Assembly: GCA_037179515.1 (NCBI GenBank)
Contig: JAXCGZ010005728.1
Span: 62,001-126,000 of the forward strand
Origin: Halocaridina rubra
Taxonomy: Eukaryota; Arthropoda; Malacostraca; Decapoda; Atyidae
Reading direction: 5' to 3'
DNA length: 64,000 bases
Shown here: in pieces, positions 33,691-44,137 of the stretch
Numbering within the stretch: the first letter of the stretch is position 1
How the letters are laid out: each line of letters opens with the position of its first letter
Translations under genes and position numbers: made by a program
Notes under the pieces: model-generated
Seen by the model: only the letters and a program-made list of their open reading frames with translations
Databases searched by the model: none
Told to the model about the DNA's origin: nothing

Positions 33691-34123
33691 ACCTCGCCTG
33701 AGGGAAGGTACAATGAGAAATGTCCTTATGGTAGAGGTCAGCCTTGAAAATAGGAACTAGGTTCAGTACTCGACCCAGCATGACAGGGTACATAAGCCTA
33801 AACATTGCCACAGCTGGGGCTTTTCCCTTGTAGTATTTGCAATCCAGGTTAATGACACAGCAGCGTCATATTAGGAGTGTTCCTTCAGCAACCCGCACAT
33901 GAGCGACTTTGCCGGTAAAATCTTCATCCCTGACAAATCTCTCGTCAGTAAATATGCCATTTGCTCCTGTGTCGAGGGCTATCTCAGCTTCCGCACCATT
34001 TATAGTTCCTAGGCATTTTGGGATCATTTCCAGATCATCATGTTCGATGAGTTCCACATTGGTAAGTTTGTGCGGTGGTTCCTCGGCTTTATCCTCAGTG
34101 GCTCTTTCTGGCCTTTTTTCCAC
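33691..34123 (-). pseudogene. Aspartic protease, copy C
   Basis: The segment 34123-33866 keeps the active site EAEIALDTGANGIF with an intact D-T-G-A, followed by the family ERFVRDEDFTGKVAHVRVAE. The C-terminal half and PR-IN linker (33866-33690) are frameshifted. The gag-proximal lead-in HDDLEMIPKCLGTIN shows that protease is fused to the gag C-terminus. Confidence 0.75.
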
Positions 34124-34766
34124 AACATTGGCTGAGTGAATGGCAGGATGGCTATGCGGACCACCACTGAGAGAGGGAGCGTGGTGGCTCTTAGAGTTTG
34201 GCTGAAAACCCTGGGAAGTAATGGCCCTTGCCTCTGAACTGCTAAGGCTTAGGTTTTACCGAGTCATCCTTCTTGAGTGTGGGTATATGGCCGTAATAAT
34301 ACTTAAGAGTGTGAGGAGAATGAGCTGGACGATTGAAGTTCTGCGAGGGGCCCTTGTGCTTCCCATTCCTGTAATCTCTATTTCCGGATGAAGGACCATT
34401 GTCTGGGATTCCCGCTCGAAGCCGAGCAAGCGCAAGCTCATGTTCACGTCATGCTTGTGCCTGTGCCTGTGCCTTGTCGTAGTCGGGTTGGGCTTCTGCC
34501 TGTGCCTCGTTGTAATCATGTTGGACCTGTTTCCTGGTCATAATCACGTTGGGCTTGTGCCTCATCACGGGCTTTCTTCTCCTGCTCAGCTCGGCGTTCA
34601 ACCATCTTCTCATGAGCCCATTCAAGGAGCTTCTGTCCTGGGGAAAAACTGTATGTCTCACCCCTAGCAACCATTATGTCCAGGTAAAGCTCCTCATCGA
34701 ATGTTTCGATGGTTTCCTGTGACTGCCTGGTTTCCATGTTGTTTCCTGTGACTACCCAGTTGCCAT
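34124..34766 (-). pseudogene. gag: gag, copy C (capsid deleted)
   Basis: ATG 34766 equivalent to 17046 of B. The N-terminal charged region is present (LEWAHEKMVERRAEQEKKAR, in a shifted frame), with a locally expanded repeat coding for alternating Gln/Ala-rich residues near 34440-34560. The whole capsid region present in B and D (DYEKVKSTLL through RADSKARPQS) is missing: sequence jumps near 34380 to the basic GKHKGPSQN-type tail. Several frameshifts. Confidence 0.7.
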
Positions 34767-35450
34767 GATGGTTTCCTAAACAGTCAATAATGAAGTGCCA
34801 AAAAAAAAACAACCACAAAAAAACAAATCTCTACAATAGTAGGAAAAAATGAAAGAACCACACAACACCGAGGAGAGAAAAAATTCAACATCACAGTTCA
34901 AACTTAAACTTAGAAGTGATCTCAAAACCTCACCATAAAATGACTCAAAATACAATCAAGTGCAACAGCAGCAAAATGTTGCAAAACAGTGCATGAAACA
35001 CCAGTAATACAGGATGGCAGCCATGCCTGCTTAACAGCAATATGCGGCAGTACCTGCGGTTATGGTGCAAATGAAAAGGAATGAGCAACAACGAATTTTA
35101 TCGACTAGCACCCAGTGCCAGAGAATACAAACAAGTATAGCGGTCGTACCTGCATATTAGAGCGTATATGGCAGTACCCACAAATCAAATGTCGTAAGTA
35201 AAATTCTGGAGTGTTGCCAAAAAGGCACAGATCCTTTGCAAAATATACCAAAGATAAGCTAACTGCATACAAAGCAGCCAGATTACACATGTCTACTAGT
35301 AATGAGAAAAATTATATTTGAGTGACAACTCAGACACATGAAGGGCTTAGCCTAGGCTAAATATACGACACCAAAGTTTTTCTTCCCAGTCTATGTGCAG
35401 TCAATGCTTGAATATAAAACACAATTATAAGCAAAATAGTTAATATGCTG
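34767..35450 (-). other. Copy C leader, gag-proximal part
   Basis: Homologous to 17047-17700 of B; ends abruptly after TTAATATGCT at 35450, where the I-type LINE begins. No gene. Confidence 0.7.
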
Positions 35451-35755
35451 TTTCGTTCTTGGACGTTCACCCTTGTGGGTGAGCGGACTTTCCCTTGTGG
35501 CCTGCAGGTGGGGTGAGATTTTTTGGAGTGTATGTGGTATTCGCTCTTGCGGGCGAATGGGCTTTCCTGTTGGTGAGGAGGTGGGGTGAAATCTTGTTAT
35601 TGTTGGTGATCGGACTTCCTAATTGGCCCGCAGGTGACGTTGTGCAAAACTGTAAAGATAACGGAGAGCATAAGTATTCAGTTGTGAATTATTAGTTTAC
35701 ATCAAACAGTTTAAATGAATTCCTGTTTTGGGGATGAGAGAGAGTTATTGCATGG
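35451..35755 (-). other. I-type LINE 3' UTR with internal repeats
   Basis: GC-rich relative to its surroundings. It holds repeated words GCGGACTTTCC/GGGCTTTCC, GGTGGGGTGA and TGTGG/TTGGCCCGCAGG about 75-80 bp apart. The same block forms the 3' end of the fragment at 18004-18965. Confidence 0.75.
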
Positions 35756-38224
35756 TTATCTTGGTGGAGGGTATTGTTTGATGATATTTAGTAGACTGTT
35801 CATGTAGTCGTTTGTTGCTAATCTGATGATGGAGCTAGCAACATGAAGGGCAGTTGGATATTCGCTGGATGTTGCGGGGGCTCCAGTTTTACGTCAAATT
35901 TCTGAAAAGGAATCACATTCAAGGATGTAATGGAGCAGTGGATGTGGTGAGGCTACCCGGCAAAAGGTGCATTCCTTGATGATATCCTCCACTATTCACC
36001 AGGTGCACTTGTACCCGAGTCTCAGACGGTACACATTGACCTCCGTGCTTCGTCGAAGGCTCTTAGGCAGGGTGATGCGCTGAAGATCAGTGGTGGGTTT
36101 GTACCACCAGGTGGAGGGGAAGCCAATGTCTGTGCACAGGTTGTGTTTAGTTATTAAGGTGTTAAGGAGTGACTTGGTGGCTTTATTTTTTATCTGTTGC
36201 ATCCCAGGAGACAGAGATATCTGAATTTCTGCTCTGAGAGTGGCTTGTTTGGCGGCTTGATCGGCTTTCTCATTTCCCTTGATGTCGACGTGGCTGGGAA
36301 TCCAGGCAAGAGTGATGGCTTTTCCAAGGCTGGTTGTCCTGTGGTAGTGGCTGAGGATGGTGGTGATGATGCGTATATTGCCTCAGAGGAGTGGTTTCTT
36401 GATGGCCTATAAGGTGCCTTTAGAGTCAGAGAGCATTAGGGCATGGTCAGCTCCTTGCTGGATGAAGAAGTCGAGGGCGTTGGCTATGGCAACAAGCTCA
36501 GTCTGGAGCGATGAGCAGGAGTTTGACAGTCTCCAGGATAGGACGTGGTTTCCAGTGATGGAGGCGGTGGCTGAGGCTCCAGTTTCTTGATTTACTGAAC
36601 CGTCAGTGTAGTAGACTTGAGAGTTTGACCTGCTCCAGCTCTGAATTTTGTCCTTGTATATGTTTTTAAGGACAAGCGGGCTTACCAAGCTTTTGGGGTT
36701 GTCAGCGAGCTCGATCTTTATGTTGAGTGGTTGGTCATTCCATGGGGGTGGGCATCTGTATTCAGGAAGAGGTGTGTCCTGTATCTTGGCTAGGATGCTC
36801 TCCCTGACTGGCAGTGCTTGTAGGCTAGCGCAGACCTTATCTGCCCAGGTTCTAGGATGGGGGTTGGGGTGGTGATTGAGGGCTAGATGGAGATTTGTGC
36901 CATCTAGGCATTTATGTTGGGCAATGGTGGTTTTGGCCACAAAGAGGGTAAGTCTTTTCTGAGCTCTGAGTTTTAGTGGAATGAGTCCCGATTCCATCTG
37001 GATGTTTTATCGTTTGGTCCACATGGGGGCTCCTAGCATGGTACGTATGGCGTTGTTTTGAATTACTTCTATCTTGTCCCACTGTTGGTCTGTTAGTAGC
37101 CAGAGTGTGGGACAGGCATATTCTATGAGGCTGCGTATGGCTTGTACATAGAGGGTTCTGAAGACATTAAATGATGCCCCATCGTAGAGGACCGACATCC
37201 GACGAAGGACCGCTTGTCGCTGGCTGCACCTGTCGCGCAAGTGTTGAATTTCTTGTCCAAAGGTTAGTCTTTGGTCGATGATTACACCCAGGTATTGGTA
37301 TTTGGTAACCCAGTCCACAGGCTCATTACCTATGACCAGATTAGTGTCTGGTCTCCACTGGTGGATGGGAAGGGCCTTGGTTTTGCGAGCATTGATTTTA
37401 ACTCCAAGGGAGATGAAGGCTTGGTGAATCTTGGTGAGGTAGCACTGTGTCTTGTTAGAGCTTCTGTCTCCTATTGTGACAAGGGCAAAGTCATCCGCAT
37501 AGTTGAAGAGTTTGGTTCCATGTGTTATTGTGATGTCCAAGAGTTTTTCCATTAGACAATTAAAGAGGAAGGGGCTAAGGTTTCCACCTTGGGGGTTCCC
37601 ATTTTCGTGGTTTTTGTAGGTGGTGTAGTGCCCATCTACTTTGACTCGTGCACTACGGTTTTGTAGACTCTGCTTGATCCATGAGAGAAGGTTACCTGTG
37701 ATCTGCTTTGATACGAGACCTGAGAGTATTGCCGGCACATTGGCTAGTTCAAAGGCCTTCTCTTGGTCTACAAAAACGATGTATCCACGGCAGTTGTTGA
37801 TAAATGATAGCATGGAGGCTATGCATTCTGAGGTGCCTAAGCCAGGCTGGTAGGCAAACATGTTTTCTGGGAAGGGTGGGAATTTCCAGCGGACTCTATT
37901 AAGTACCATCTTTTCTGCCGTCTTGCTCAGGCAGCTTAGGAGGGAGATGGGGCGAGGGTTGTCAGGGTCCTGTGGTTTTGGGATGGGCTGAATGTCTGCT
38001 CTGTTCCATGAGGCTGGTCTGATTCTTCGTGTGTATGACAAATTGATCAGAGAGAGTAGAGCAAGCTTTCCTTGGGGCCCCATATTTTGAATCATTGTGT
38101 ATGTGATTCTATCGGCACCTGGGGCTGTGTTCTTAGAGCTTTTGCTTACTCTCAGTAGCTCAGTCAGAGAGAATGGAGCATCTGTTTTGTCTTCAGTGTT
38201 GATGCCTCTTCTATTTCTTCCCAT
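35756..38224 (-). pseudogene. I-type LINE ORF2: reverse transcriptase, RNase H and Cys/His tail
   Basis: RT frame 38224-37007: APGADRITYTMIQNM, NPRPISLLSCLSKTAEKM, AYQPGLGTSECIAS, IVFVDQEKAFE, GNPQGGNLSPFLFNCLMEKL and an intact FNYADDFAL box, then YQYLGVIIDQRL and YACPTLWLL. After one stop, 36997-36407: the RNase H domain with QVYYTDGSVN (catalytic Asp), LQTELVAIANALDF (Glu) and LSDSKGTL (Asp). A further stop, then WIPSHVDIKGNEKADQAAK and the C-terminal ECTFCRVASPHPLLHYILEC Cys/His motif. ORF2 ends at TAA near 35756. Catalytic residues are intact in all three domains, but several stops inactivate the gene. Confidence 0.9.
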
Positions 38225-39456
38225 CTTGCAGTGGTGAGGTCCTGAAGAGTTGCTATGGTGGTGATGGGGAGCTTGTTGGAGCTTGCTCTATCTGCGAATT
38301 TGATGGAGAGTTCTTCTGCTGCCCTGCTAGGATCCCTGTGGGTGGTGATTTTAGGAGGTTTTCCTTTAGCAAAGGAGTTAATGCTCCTCCACATCTGGCA
38401 CACAGAGGTGTGAGCATCTAGAGAGGAACACCACTCTAGCCATTTTTTCCTCTTGATGTTGCGTGTCTCTTCATGGACATGTTCTTTGACTGCCTGGAGA
38501 GTGTGGTAGGAGTCTTCAGTGCGACGTTGCCTGTGCATTTTCCGAATGACGTTCAGCCGGTGATTGAGTTCTTTAACTCTGTCACAGTAGTACCATCTGT
38601 TCCGATGAGTGGTGTGTTGTGGTTTGCAGAGGGGGATGGAGGAGTTTGCTGCAGCTTGCAGTTCATTGGCTAGCTCGGCCTCTGCTTGGTCAATGTCTTC
38701 AGATGGTATGTAGGCCGAAAACCAATTCCTGAGGTGCTCCTGGAATTGGCCCCAGTCAACCTTCTTGAAATTCTATTGAGGGGGAGGAGCATGGATTTGG
38801 AAGATTTCAGGAATTAGCAGCGTGAGATGGATCCCATAATGGTCGCTTGTGACCAGGGGATGAACTCTCCATGTGGCGTCTTGCTTTAGGGAATTGGAGA
38901 CAAAGGTGAGGCCCAGTATTCCACCTCTGTCATGTGTTGGTTCATGATTGTTGAGCAGGGAGACGTCTTCTTGGTCATCCAGCAGGCTCATGATGTGTCT
39001 GCCTGTATCACAGGGGCGCTCATACCTGAATCTTGGATGGTGCACGTTGAAGTCGCCTCCTATTACCAAGTCATGATGACTGGCTAGCCCGAAGAGGGTA
39101 GTCAGGTCTAAGCCACCATCCTGTGGTCTGTAAATGTTGTACAGATCTATGCAGCTGCCCTGAAGTTGGATGTTAACAGTGAGGACGTAGACATCTTTGC
39201 CGCAGTGGACCGGTCAGGTTATTTCCTTGGCTAATAGGTTTTTCCTGATGAAGGTGGCACTGCCTCTGTTCTCCCCTGAAGACCAGTGCTGGTAGAATCC
39301 TTTGTATCCTGAGATTTTTGGAGTGTATTGCTCTGTGCACAGGGTTTCTTGAACCATGATGACATCAATGTTGTCAGTCTTGGCAATGCTTTCAAGATGT
39401 TGTACCTTGTGTCTGAGACCCTAGGCGTTCCAGTGTAGGATCCCGAGATTAGACAT
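38225..39456 (-). pseudogene. I-type LINE ORF2 N-terminus: APE-type endonuclease
   Basis: The start ATG at 39456 overlaps the ORF1 stop (ATGTCTAA). A stop replaces a residue after GILHWNA. Motifs: VIMVQETLCT (Glu), then the frame with LVIGGDFNVHHPRFRY (G-D-F-N) at 39069-38773, and TSDHYGIHLTL (S-D-H). The downstream linker at 38538-38225 has the basic KKWLEWCSSLDAHTS region before RT. It would nick the target to prime reverse transcription. Confidence 0.85.
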
Positions 39457-40916
39457 CTTGATGATTTAAGGAGGTGGAGGTGGTAGGAGTGGTGGGTTGT
39501 TGAGGCTGGTGGTGGGTTCTTGAGATGAGGGCGTGGGCGACAACGGAGTGGGCTACTTCGACGACTTGATTGTAGGCATCTTGAGTGGTGGCTCTGGTAT
39601 CGAGGAGTCGGACGGCTGCCTGTATGGCTTGAATAAGAAGGTTGGTGAACTCGTTTACTGTGAAGAGGGTTTGCTGTTGGGAAGAGGAGGCTGAGGAAGG
39701 TGTCTGGATAGGCTGTTTAGGTGTGGGGGTATGGGATCTTAGTCTAGGGTCCCGGGACCTGGTGTGGTGAGCGGGTGTGTGTGTGGTCTGAGTGTTCTGA
39801 GTGTTGCGTGTGACTGTATTGTGTGTTTGAGTGTTGCATGAGGTGGAGGTGTTGGTGTGAGTGTTGCATGTGGGGATGGTAGGAGTGTGAGTGTTGTTTG
39901 GGGGGATGGTAGGAGTGTGAGTGTTGTGTGATGGGGTGGATGGAGTTGGTGTAGGGGTGGAAACTGTAGGAGGTGTGATCTGTGTGTTAGGAGTTGGGTT
40001 GGTGTTGTGTGGTGGGTTTTGGGTGGGGAGGTTAGGTGTGGGTGGGGCCGGAGGGGGCATTTGCCAAGGATTGGAGGTGGGTGGAGGAGCTGGGGAGAAG
40101 TTGGGGGTGGTGTGATTGGTGACAGGGGCAGAGGGAGGGACTCTTTGAGGAATCCTCTTCAGCCTTTCTGGGCAGTGGTTGTTCCATGCGTGATGGTTTC
40201 TTTTGCAGTTTGGGCACTTGGCAACTGTTGCTTCTTTGGCCTTGAATTTGTTAAGGCAGCGGTCGGTGGAATGTTTCCCACTGCAGATTCCACATCTCTC
40301 TGGGAAATGGCAAGTATTTCTGTGGTGCACAAATCTTTGACACCGGAAACATCTCAGTGGTTCTGGGGTGTAGTCTCTTTTGTTGAACTTGCCCCAGATG
40401 CCGAGGTTTACTTGCGAAGGGGGTGGACCACAGATGTGGACCAGAACTTGCTTTGAGGGGACAGTTTGGCCCTCTATTTTGGAGGAGCAATGTGAGGCAG
40501 CCGTAATATACGTTTGCTTGGTCAGCAGGTCAACTGACCAAGCAACAGGGAAGCCAATGACGATGTATTTTCTTATTTTTTGGGCAGGGTTCATCTCTAT
40601 CAAGTGAGGTGAGTTGAGGCTTCGGATCTTCTCTGCGGCTTCTGCTGAGGCTGGGTGGATAATGAATTCACCCTGTACATTAGGCTTTATTTTGCAGCCG
40701 AGCTCGGTGAGTTGGTCTTACAACTCTCTGATTAGGTCATATGCCTCTTTGGTGGAAGGAGTCTGAACTTTGAACTTGGATATGGGCTCTCTATCAGTCT
40801 TTGGGGCTGGGGGGGGGAACTGGGGCAGCAGCACTCTCATGGCTACTGCCAAAGGCCGTCCTTGGCCTCTTCTTTCCCACAACCGTCCACCCCTCTTGAG
40901 GGGGGTCGAGTTCCAT
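39449..40916 (-). pseudogene. I-type LINE ORF1 (CCHC nucleocapsid-like protein)
   Basis: A probable start is ATG 40916 (MELDPPQEGWTVVGKK), with a one-base slip in a C run near 40810 and a stop near 40720. The long open part (40603-39449) has three Cys/His knuckles in tandem: CFRCQRFVHHRNTC, CGICSGKHSTDRC, CPNCKRNHHAWNNHC. These are followed by a long Pro/Thr/Asn-rich low-complexity linker (about 150 residues) and a C-terminal helical part with FTNLLIQAIQAAVRLLD. It would bind LINE RNA. The stop overlaps the ORF2 start by a few bases, suggesting coupled re-initiation. Confidence 0.85.
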
Positions 40917-41463
40917 TTCCCCCCCTGGGGGGGAAGCAGGAGAGGCGGATGAGGCAATGACTAACAACTAGTCATGGATATCACAGATTTCACTAGGTAT
41001 ATGTCACTTGCACTGTTTGTCAATTTTGATTAATAAAATAATGGGGCCTTATTGCTGGATCACTTCACTTAATTGCAACACTACAACACTTTATCACTTA
41101 AACAGTCTTCCATCTTGCTTCAACTACCTATCACAAAAGATATAAAAACATATTAGAAACCTGAACACTTTCTTTTTCCCTTTTCTTCCCAACTCTTATA
41201 AAAGAGAGAGAAGAGCAGGCAAAATTATTTGGGGTATATCACAGACACAGTCACTTGTTTTCACTAAAACACAATAATGTGTATTCAATTAAACAAAAGA
41301 ACACAAAAGCACAAATAACAACAAAACAAGGCAATCTTTCTGTTTCTCTCTTTGGCTTTCGCGAGAGAGGAAGAAAAGAAAACAGATATACTTAGGTTAT
41401 ATTTCCTTGTAGAAACTTCCACCTCAGACAGGGATGGAGTGGAGGTGGCGAAATTCACTTCAC
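40917..41463 (-). other. I-type LINE 5' UTR
   Basis: No open frame. Contains two pyrimidine/purine blocks with TCTCTCTTTGG and GAGAGAGG that could pair locally. It presumably holds the internal promoter, but I see no decisive motif. Confidence 0.5.
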
Positions 41464-41711
41464 TGGTGAAGTGAAAATAGAAATAGGGGCAGCCTTTATA
41501 TCGGGATTATGCTTTGTACAAATACAAAAATATTAAATAAGGTATATTTAAAATTAGCCATAAGCTAATATATAAATTGCAAATAATCATAATCTGCAAA
41601 AGTCAAGAATTGGGAATTATTTTTAGTTAGAAAAATGACAGTTTAGTTACTAAATTAACTAATAAGGCAGCTAACAGCCTCTAGTGACTTTGAGCAAAAC
41701 ACTCTGTCTCA
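41464..41711 (-). repeat. Remnant of copy C 5' LTR (last 248 bp)
   Basis: Matches the right-hand 245 bp of the other LTRs (from GAAATAGGGGCAGCC to the end, here CTGTCTCA). The rest of the LTR, about 1.9 kb, and about 1.3 kb of leader are absent, with the I-type LINE in their place. Confidence 0.85.
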
Positions 41712-42365
41712 AACTTACGTTGTTGAACAGCATGTGTCTACAAGTTCTTTTGCAGGCTCATTATTAATTACAACATCCACAATTGGTAATACATTGTAAT
41801 ACTCCTTCTTATTACTAGGGCAACTACAGGCACAATAAAAACCCTTTAATCATTTCCCAAAATTAACAAGTCCTGTTCTCAACAATGACTAGCTACATGA
41901 CCCATTTTATTACATCTAAAACACCAAACCCTTCGTTTTTTGCAGTCTCATATTATATCAGGGCCACCACAGAAAAAATCACTTCCCCTTAAACTGGCTA
42001 GTATCAGGTTTACCTATTCCCTTTTCCATAGGACAAGCCCTTCTATCAGACACAGCTGATACACATTAATTGATTCAACTGTCCTTTTCATATGAACCAA
42101 TTTGCCAAATACAGTACACGCATCATTAGTAAATGCAGTCCGCAATTTTTCCTGAATTTTTCTGCATCAGCATGATCCTCGTCACTCAACTCCAAATACA
42201 GTGCAAGCACATCCCCTTCTAAATATGACAGAATAAAACTAGCCAAGTCCGATATCTTTTGGAACTTCGCAACCAAGGTTATCATCTTCAACCATGTAAT
42301 GTCGCCTTCATCAAAGACTGGCTTAATCATATCAGCGGAAACTTTGGATGTCACCATTTTCAATC
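41712..42365 (-). pseudogene. Element E gag and protease N-terminus
   Basis: 42363-42088: capsid-like FDEGDITWLKMITLVAKFQK, DLASFILSYLEGDVLALY and LSDEDHADAEKFRKNCGLH, as in Gag of related LTR elements. About 41945-41880: a zinc knuckle CFRCNKMGHVASHC. Near 41760-41715: KELVDTCCSTT, the protease active site with D-T-C instead of D-T-G. The protease resumes at 27761 beyond copy C. Frames are broken between these parts. Confidence 0.7.
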
Positions 42366-42625
42366 TCTCCTTTTCGAAAAAGATGTCTATTCCTAGCTAG
42401 CTTGTAATTAAAAACCGTCTCTTTGGTACTCACCTCATTGGTAATTGTTGTACGATCTAATAAAGTTGATCACAAAGAGATTGGAATAAGGCAAAAAAGC
42501 TTTTGCCTTATTTCTACGACGACAAAGAAATATAAACAGCAATCGGAGCTTCAGAGAAGAGCCTTCTACGTTCTCCCTTATTAACAACAACGAACCAACT
42601 CCCCTTAGTGTTGCCAACTAGAACC
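42366..42625 (-). repeat. Probable 5' LTR/leader of element E
   Basis: Sequence between the gag start of E and the point where the unrelated gypsy fragment H stops. On the minus strand it starts near TTGGCAACACTAAGG and passes a GTACAACAATTACC-type junction. No second LTR is in the window, so this rests on position only. Confidence 0.35.
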
Positions 42626-43460
42626 CAATACCAAAATACACTACACAATTTTAGCAAAATGGTGAACCAATCCTCTATAAAAATTTAGCATTCTAATTAA
42701 CCTATGTAAAGCAGAGGAATCCCTAGGCTTAGGAAAATTTACATTATAAGACTATTAATGAGGAACAGGTTTCATACCTATTGAAGATATAGAATATCCT
42801 AAATATTCAATCTCCTTTTTTAAAACTCACATTTTTTACAGACACTTTGAGATTGTTTTTATTTCATATGTGAAAGACTTGTTTTAGATGCTTCTTTCGA
42901 TCTTCCTCTGTTTTTGAAGAGATTAAGCTACCATCTAAGAATATAAATGCAAAATCAAGATCTCTGAATAAGCTATCCATTAGGCGATGAAATGTAGCAG
43001 GGGCATTTAAAAGGCTGTATGACATACAAATATGCAAATAAGCCAAATGGGGTGATTACTGTTGTTTTTTCAACATATGATGGATTCACTGGAATCTGAT
43101 GGTTAGCCTTGAGGAGATCGATATTACCAAGTATATTTTTCTTGTACAGTTTTAATGATACTCTTATTGATATGAGGCAACAGATACTTGTCTGGTTTGG
43201 TGACAGTATTCAGATGCCTAAAATGACCACAAATCCTCCATTCACTTGGTTAATGCTTAGAATCTAAATGTATTGGCGAACCCCATGGTAAATTTGAGGG
43301 CTGTATAGTGCCTATATTTAACAACTGCTTAAATCTTTCTTTAGCAACAGCATATTTATCTGGGGCCAAAGACCGACATTTACCAAATGTCGGTGAAAAA
43401 CTACCTGTATCAATATAATGATATGCATTCCAAGTTTTATCAGTTTCAACCCTATAGGAC
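42626..43460 (-). pseudogene. Gypsy reverse transcriptase fragment H
   Basis: Unlike the Gmr1-type or F elements. Motifs on the minus strand: LAPDKYAVAKERFKQLLNIG, QPSNLPWGSPIHL, PSEWRICGHFRHLNTVTKPD, a palm with LLNAPATFHRLMDSLFRDLD, and the catalytic region FIFLDGSLISS (the box reads L-D-G, so the second Asp is lost), then LIRMLNFYRGLVHHFAKIV. At least six stops or frameshifts; this is one of the most decayed pieces. It stops where element E begins, suggesting E inserted into it. Confidence 0.75.
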
Positions 43461-44060
43461 TTAGCAAACACACACATACATGGCCTCATTCCCCCTTGTA
43501 AGGGGGATGGCCGAGCCAAGAAACACACATTCTCCAAGATGCACACATCTCTCATCCACTCCTCTTACCTCCTTGGGGATAAAGGGCTGCCTGCCACATT
43601 TCCCCCCTTTCCACTCTACTTGGATCACCAACAAGGTAGTCAGGCAAGGATATTCTACAATGAGGCCTAACAGCCACAGCTGGTTTACCCCTACCACTTC
43701 ATCACATAGCAACTCTCTCGCACCTGTGCATCCTAGATCACTGAGCCAGCAGGTGCGAGAAATCATTTGGCCATTGTCACCTATACACAATCTTCCTCCA
43801 CTCATTACTATCTCTTGCACACTCTCTTCCCTTCTCCACTGACATTCCACGTGCATTCAGTGCCCTTTTCAAGCCATCCATTCATCTCATTCTAAGTCTC
43901 CCTCTTGCCCTAACTCTAATCACTCCTGCACTCAACACCCTCTTCACTATTCATTCTTAACTCATCCATTAAATGTGTCCAAAAAACTAAACATTCTCTG
44001 ATCTAACCTATCCAACAGCTTCATTTCAACACCCGTTCTCTGCCTGACGTCCTCATTTCA
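43461..44060 (-). pseudogene. Degraded LINE-like ORF tail and 3' region
   Basis: On the minus strand 44060-43800 encodes, over two frames, VEMKLLDRLDQRMFSFLD, then RVLSAGVIRVRARGRLRMR, MDGLKRALNARGMSVEKG and RECVQEIVMSGG. This resembles the C-terminal tail of a non-LTR retrotransposon ORF2 (RxRGRPxxRWxDGLK pattern). 43856-43461 is an open 131-codon frame on the same strand that I do not recognise; it may be repeat 3' sequence. Confidence 0.45.
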
Positions 44061-44132
44061 CATGTAGAGGGAGATAAAGACAGCTTTGAGGCCCTTTACA
44101 AATATATTAATATAGACCAGAAAACAATTTAA
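44061..44132. other. Short AT-rich spacer left of element F
   Basis: No feature seen. It ends in AACCCC, the left target duplication of F. Confidence 0.6.
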
Positions 44133-44137
44133 ACCCC

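Larger units (their letters stand above)
35451..41463 (-). mobile_element. I-superfamily non-LTR retrotransposon (near full length) in copy C
   Basis: A minus-strand LINE of about 6.0 kb with a 5' UTR (41463-40917), ORF1 with CCHC knuckles, ORF2 with APE endonuclease, RT and RNase H, and a 305-bp GC-rich 3' UTR. CCHC Gag plus C-terminal RNase H fits the I superfamily (I, Nimb, Loa-like clades); I do not choose among these. Its insertion coincides with loss of the rest of C's leader and most of C's 5' LTR. Confidence 0.9.
27762..41711 (-). mobile_element. Gmr1-type LTR retrotransposon, copy C, inserted in element E protease
   Basis: Minus strand: 3' LTR (27762-29924, with a SINE), RNase H-RT-integrase-protease-gag (30546-34766), leader to 35450, an I-type LINE (35451-41463), then only the last 248 bp of the 5' LTR (41464-41711). 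The possible 5-bp duplication (AGCTG left, AACTT right) is weak. Confidence 0.85.
26516..42625 (-). mobile_element. LTR element E (old, family uncertain), split by copy C and bounded by copy A
   Basis: Minus-strand gag plus protease N-terminus at 42365-41712 and protease C-terminus plus RT at 27761-26516 belong to one element: the protease reads across when C (27762-41711) is ignored. E pol is cut again at 26516 by A. Its remainder should lie left of the window if A is inserted in E. The 5' leader or LTR is probably 42366-42625. Confidence 0.75.

Noticed and set aside
39921..40456. Plus-strand ORFs of 64-149 codons rich in Gly/Val/Trp
   Set aside because: Shadows of the low-complexity Pro/Thr-rich minus-strand ORF1 of the I-type LINE; no homology of their own.
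43480..43842. 120-codon plus-strand ORF as a host gene
   Set aside because: Antisense to another open frame, no intron signals, no recognisable domain, and embedded in repeat sequence.
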